From NCBI GenBank assembly GCA_947378515.1, contig CANCKG010000064.1, positions 1 through 5,531 on the forward strand: a DNA stretch of 5,531 bases, in the 5' to 3' direction. Under the pieces are notes generated by a model. That model searched no databases. It saw only the letters and a program-made list of their open reading frames with translations, and was not told the origin of the DNA. This DNA comes from Gammaproteobacteria bacterium. GTDB lineage: Bacteria; Pseudomonadota; Gammaproteobacteria; CAISUE01. Below are positions 5,385 to 5,531 of this stretch, in pieces (the first letter of the stretch is position 1; each line of letters begins with the position of its first letter). The position numbers and the translations under genes were made by a program.

Positions 5385-5531
5385 GTATCTATTCAGCACT
5401 GTGCGCGGGAAACCCGCACGCAGTGCATGTTAAGGGGGAGAATCGCGATTCTCCCCCTTAAAATCCCCCATCGCGTAAGGAGCCACTAGCAAGCTTCTAC
5501 GTAAAATGTAGTAAATGTGCTGAATAGATAC
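5385..5531 (-). mobile_element. MITE-like element, copy B (most intact, inverted)
   Basis: This is a 147-bp non-coding element with perfect 15-bp terminal inverted repeats, GTATCTATTCAGCAC at 5385-5399 and its exact inverse at 5517-5531. It contains a GC-rich hairpin with 14-nt arms (5396-5409 and 5413-5426) around AAA, a perfect loopless 32-bp palindrome at 5430-5461 centred on TCGCGA, and the conserved ATCCCCCATCGCGTAA. It is opposite in orientation to copies A and C. The outer flank is outside the window, so a target duplication cannot be tested here. Confidence 0.85.

Larger units (their letters stand above)
5307..5531 (-). repeat. Right arm of the ~225-bp inverted repeat
   Basis: This is the reverse complement of 4028-4253, made of a palindrome (5309-5367) plus MITE B (5385-5531). 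It occupies nearly all of the 260 bp after the secreted-protein gene, and I see no gene in it. It ends on the last base of the window, so the true repeat could extend further. Confidence 0.85.

Noticed and set aside
5430..5461. The 32-bp palindrome as an intrinsic terminator (also its copy at 4098-4129)
   Set aside because: No T-run follows the stem on either strand, and the palindrome is a constant part of a mobile element, so a terminator call is not supported.

Overview
The window holds most of a SUF iron-sulfur cluster assembly operon on the minus strand. In transcription order it runs: an Rrf2-family SUF regulator (4651-4211), sufB (3942-2497), sufC (2405-1665), sufD (1515-280) and the first 88 codons of sufS (266 to the left edge). 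Upstream of the regulator, and divergent from it, is a gene for a small secreted protein of unknown function (4831-5271, plus strand). The order regulator-sufBCDS, the Cys-x6-Cys-x5-Cys cluster motif of the regulator and protein lengths close to E. coli point to a gammaproteobacterium. The many palindromic repeats between genes would suit a host-associated, Legionellales-like lineage, but that placement is a guess.

The genes form one working unit. SufS takes sulfur from cysteine. SufB, SufC and SufD form the scaffold complex on which the cluster is built, with SufC as its ATPase. The Rrf2 regulator, which probably carries a [2Fe-2S] cluster, would sense cluster status and control the operon. 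No sufE, sufU, sufA or sufT is visible; they may lie beyond the left edge.

The unusual part is the DNA between the genes. I recognise a short non-coding element of about 148 bp in three copies: 1516-1667 (old and diverged), 4028-4175, and 5385-5531 (inverted). The copy at 5385-5531 has perfect 15-bp terminal inverted repeats and all copies contain a large central palindrome, so it looks like a MITE. A second family of palindromes with 15-16 bp arms (3981-4018, 4186-4251, 5309-5367) sits beside it. One member supplies the last 13 codons of the regulator. Together, two MITE-plus-palindrome units make a ~225-bp inverted repeat (4028-4253 and 5307-5531) that brackets the regulator and the secreted-protein gene. 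The diverged MITE fills the whole sufC-sufD gap and carries the sufD ribosome binding site. A GC-rich hairpin lies between sufB and sufC.

Region by region: 1-266 sufS; 280-1515 sufD; 1516-1667 MITE C; 1665-2405 sufC; 2406-2496 spacer with GC hairpin; 2497-3942 sufB; 3943-4210 spacer with a hairpin and MITE A; 4211-4651 regulator; 4652-4830 divergent promoter region; 4831-5271 secreted protein; 5272-5531 palindrome and MITE B. The window stops exactly on the last base of MITE B.
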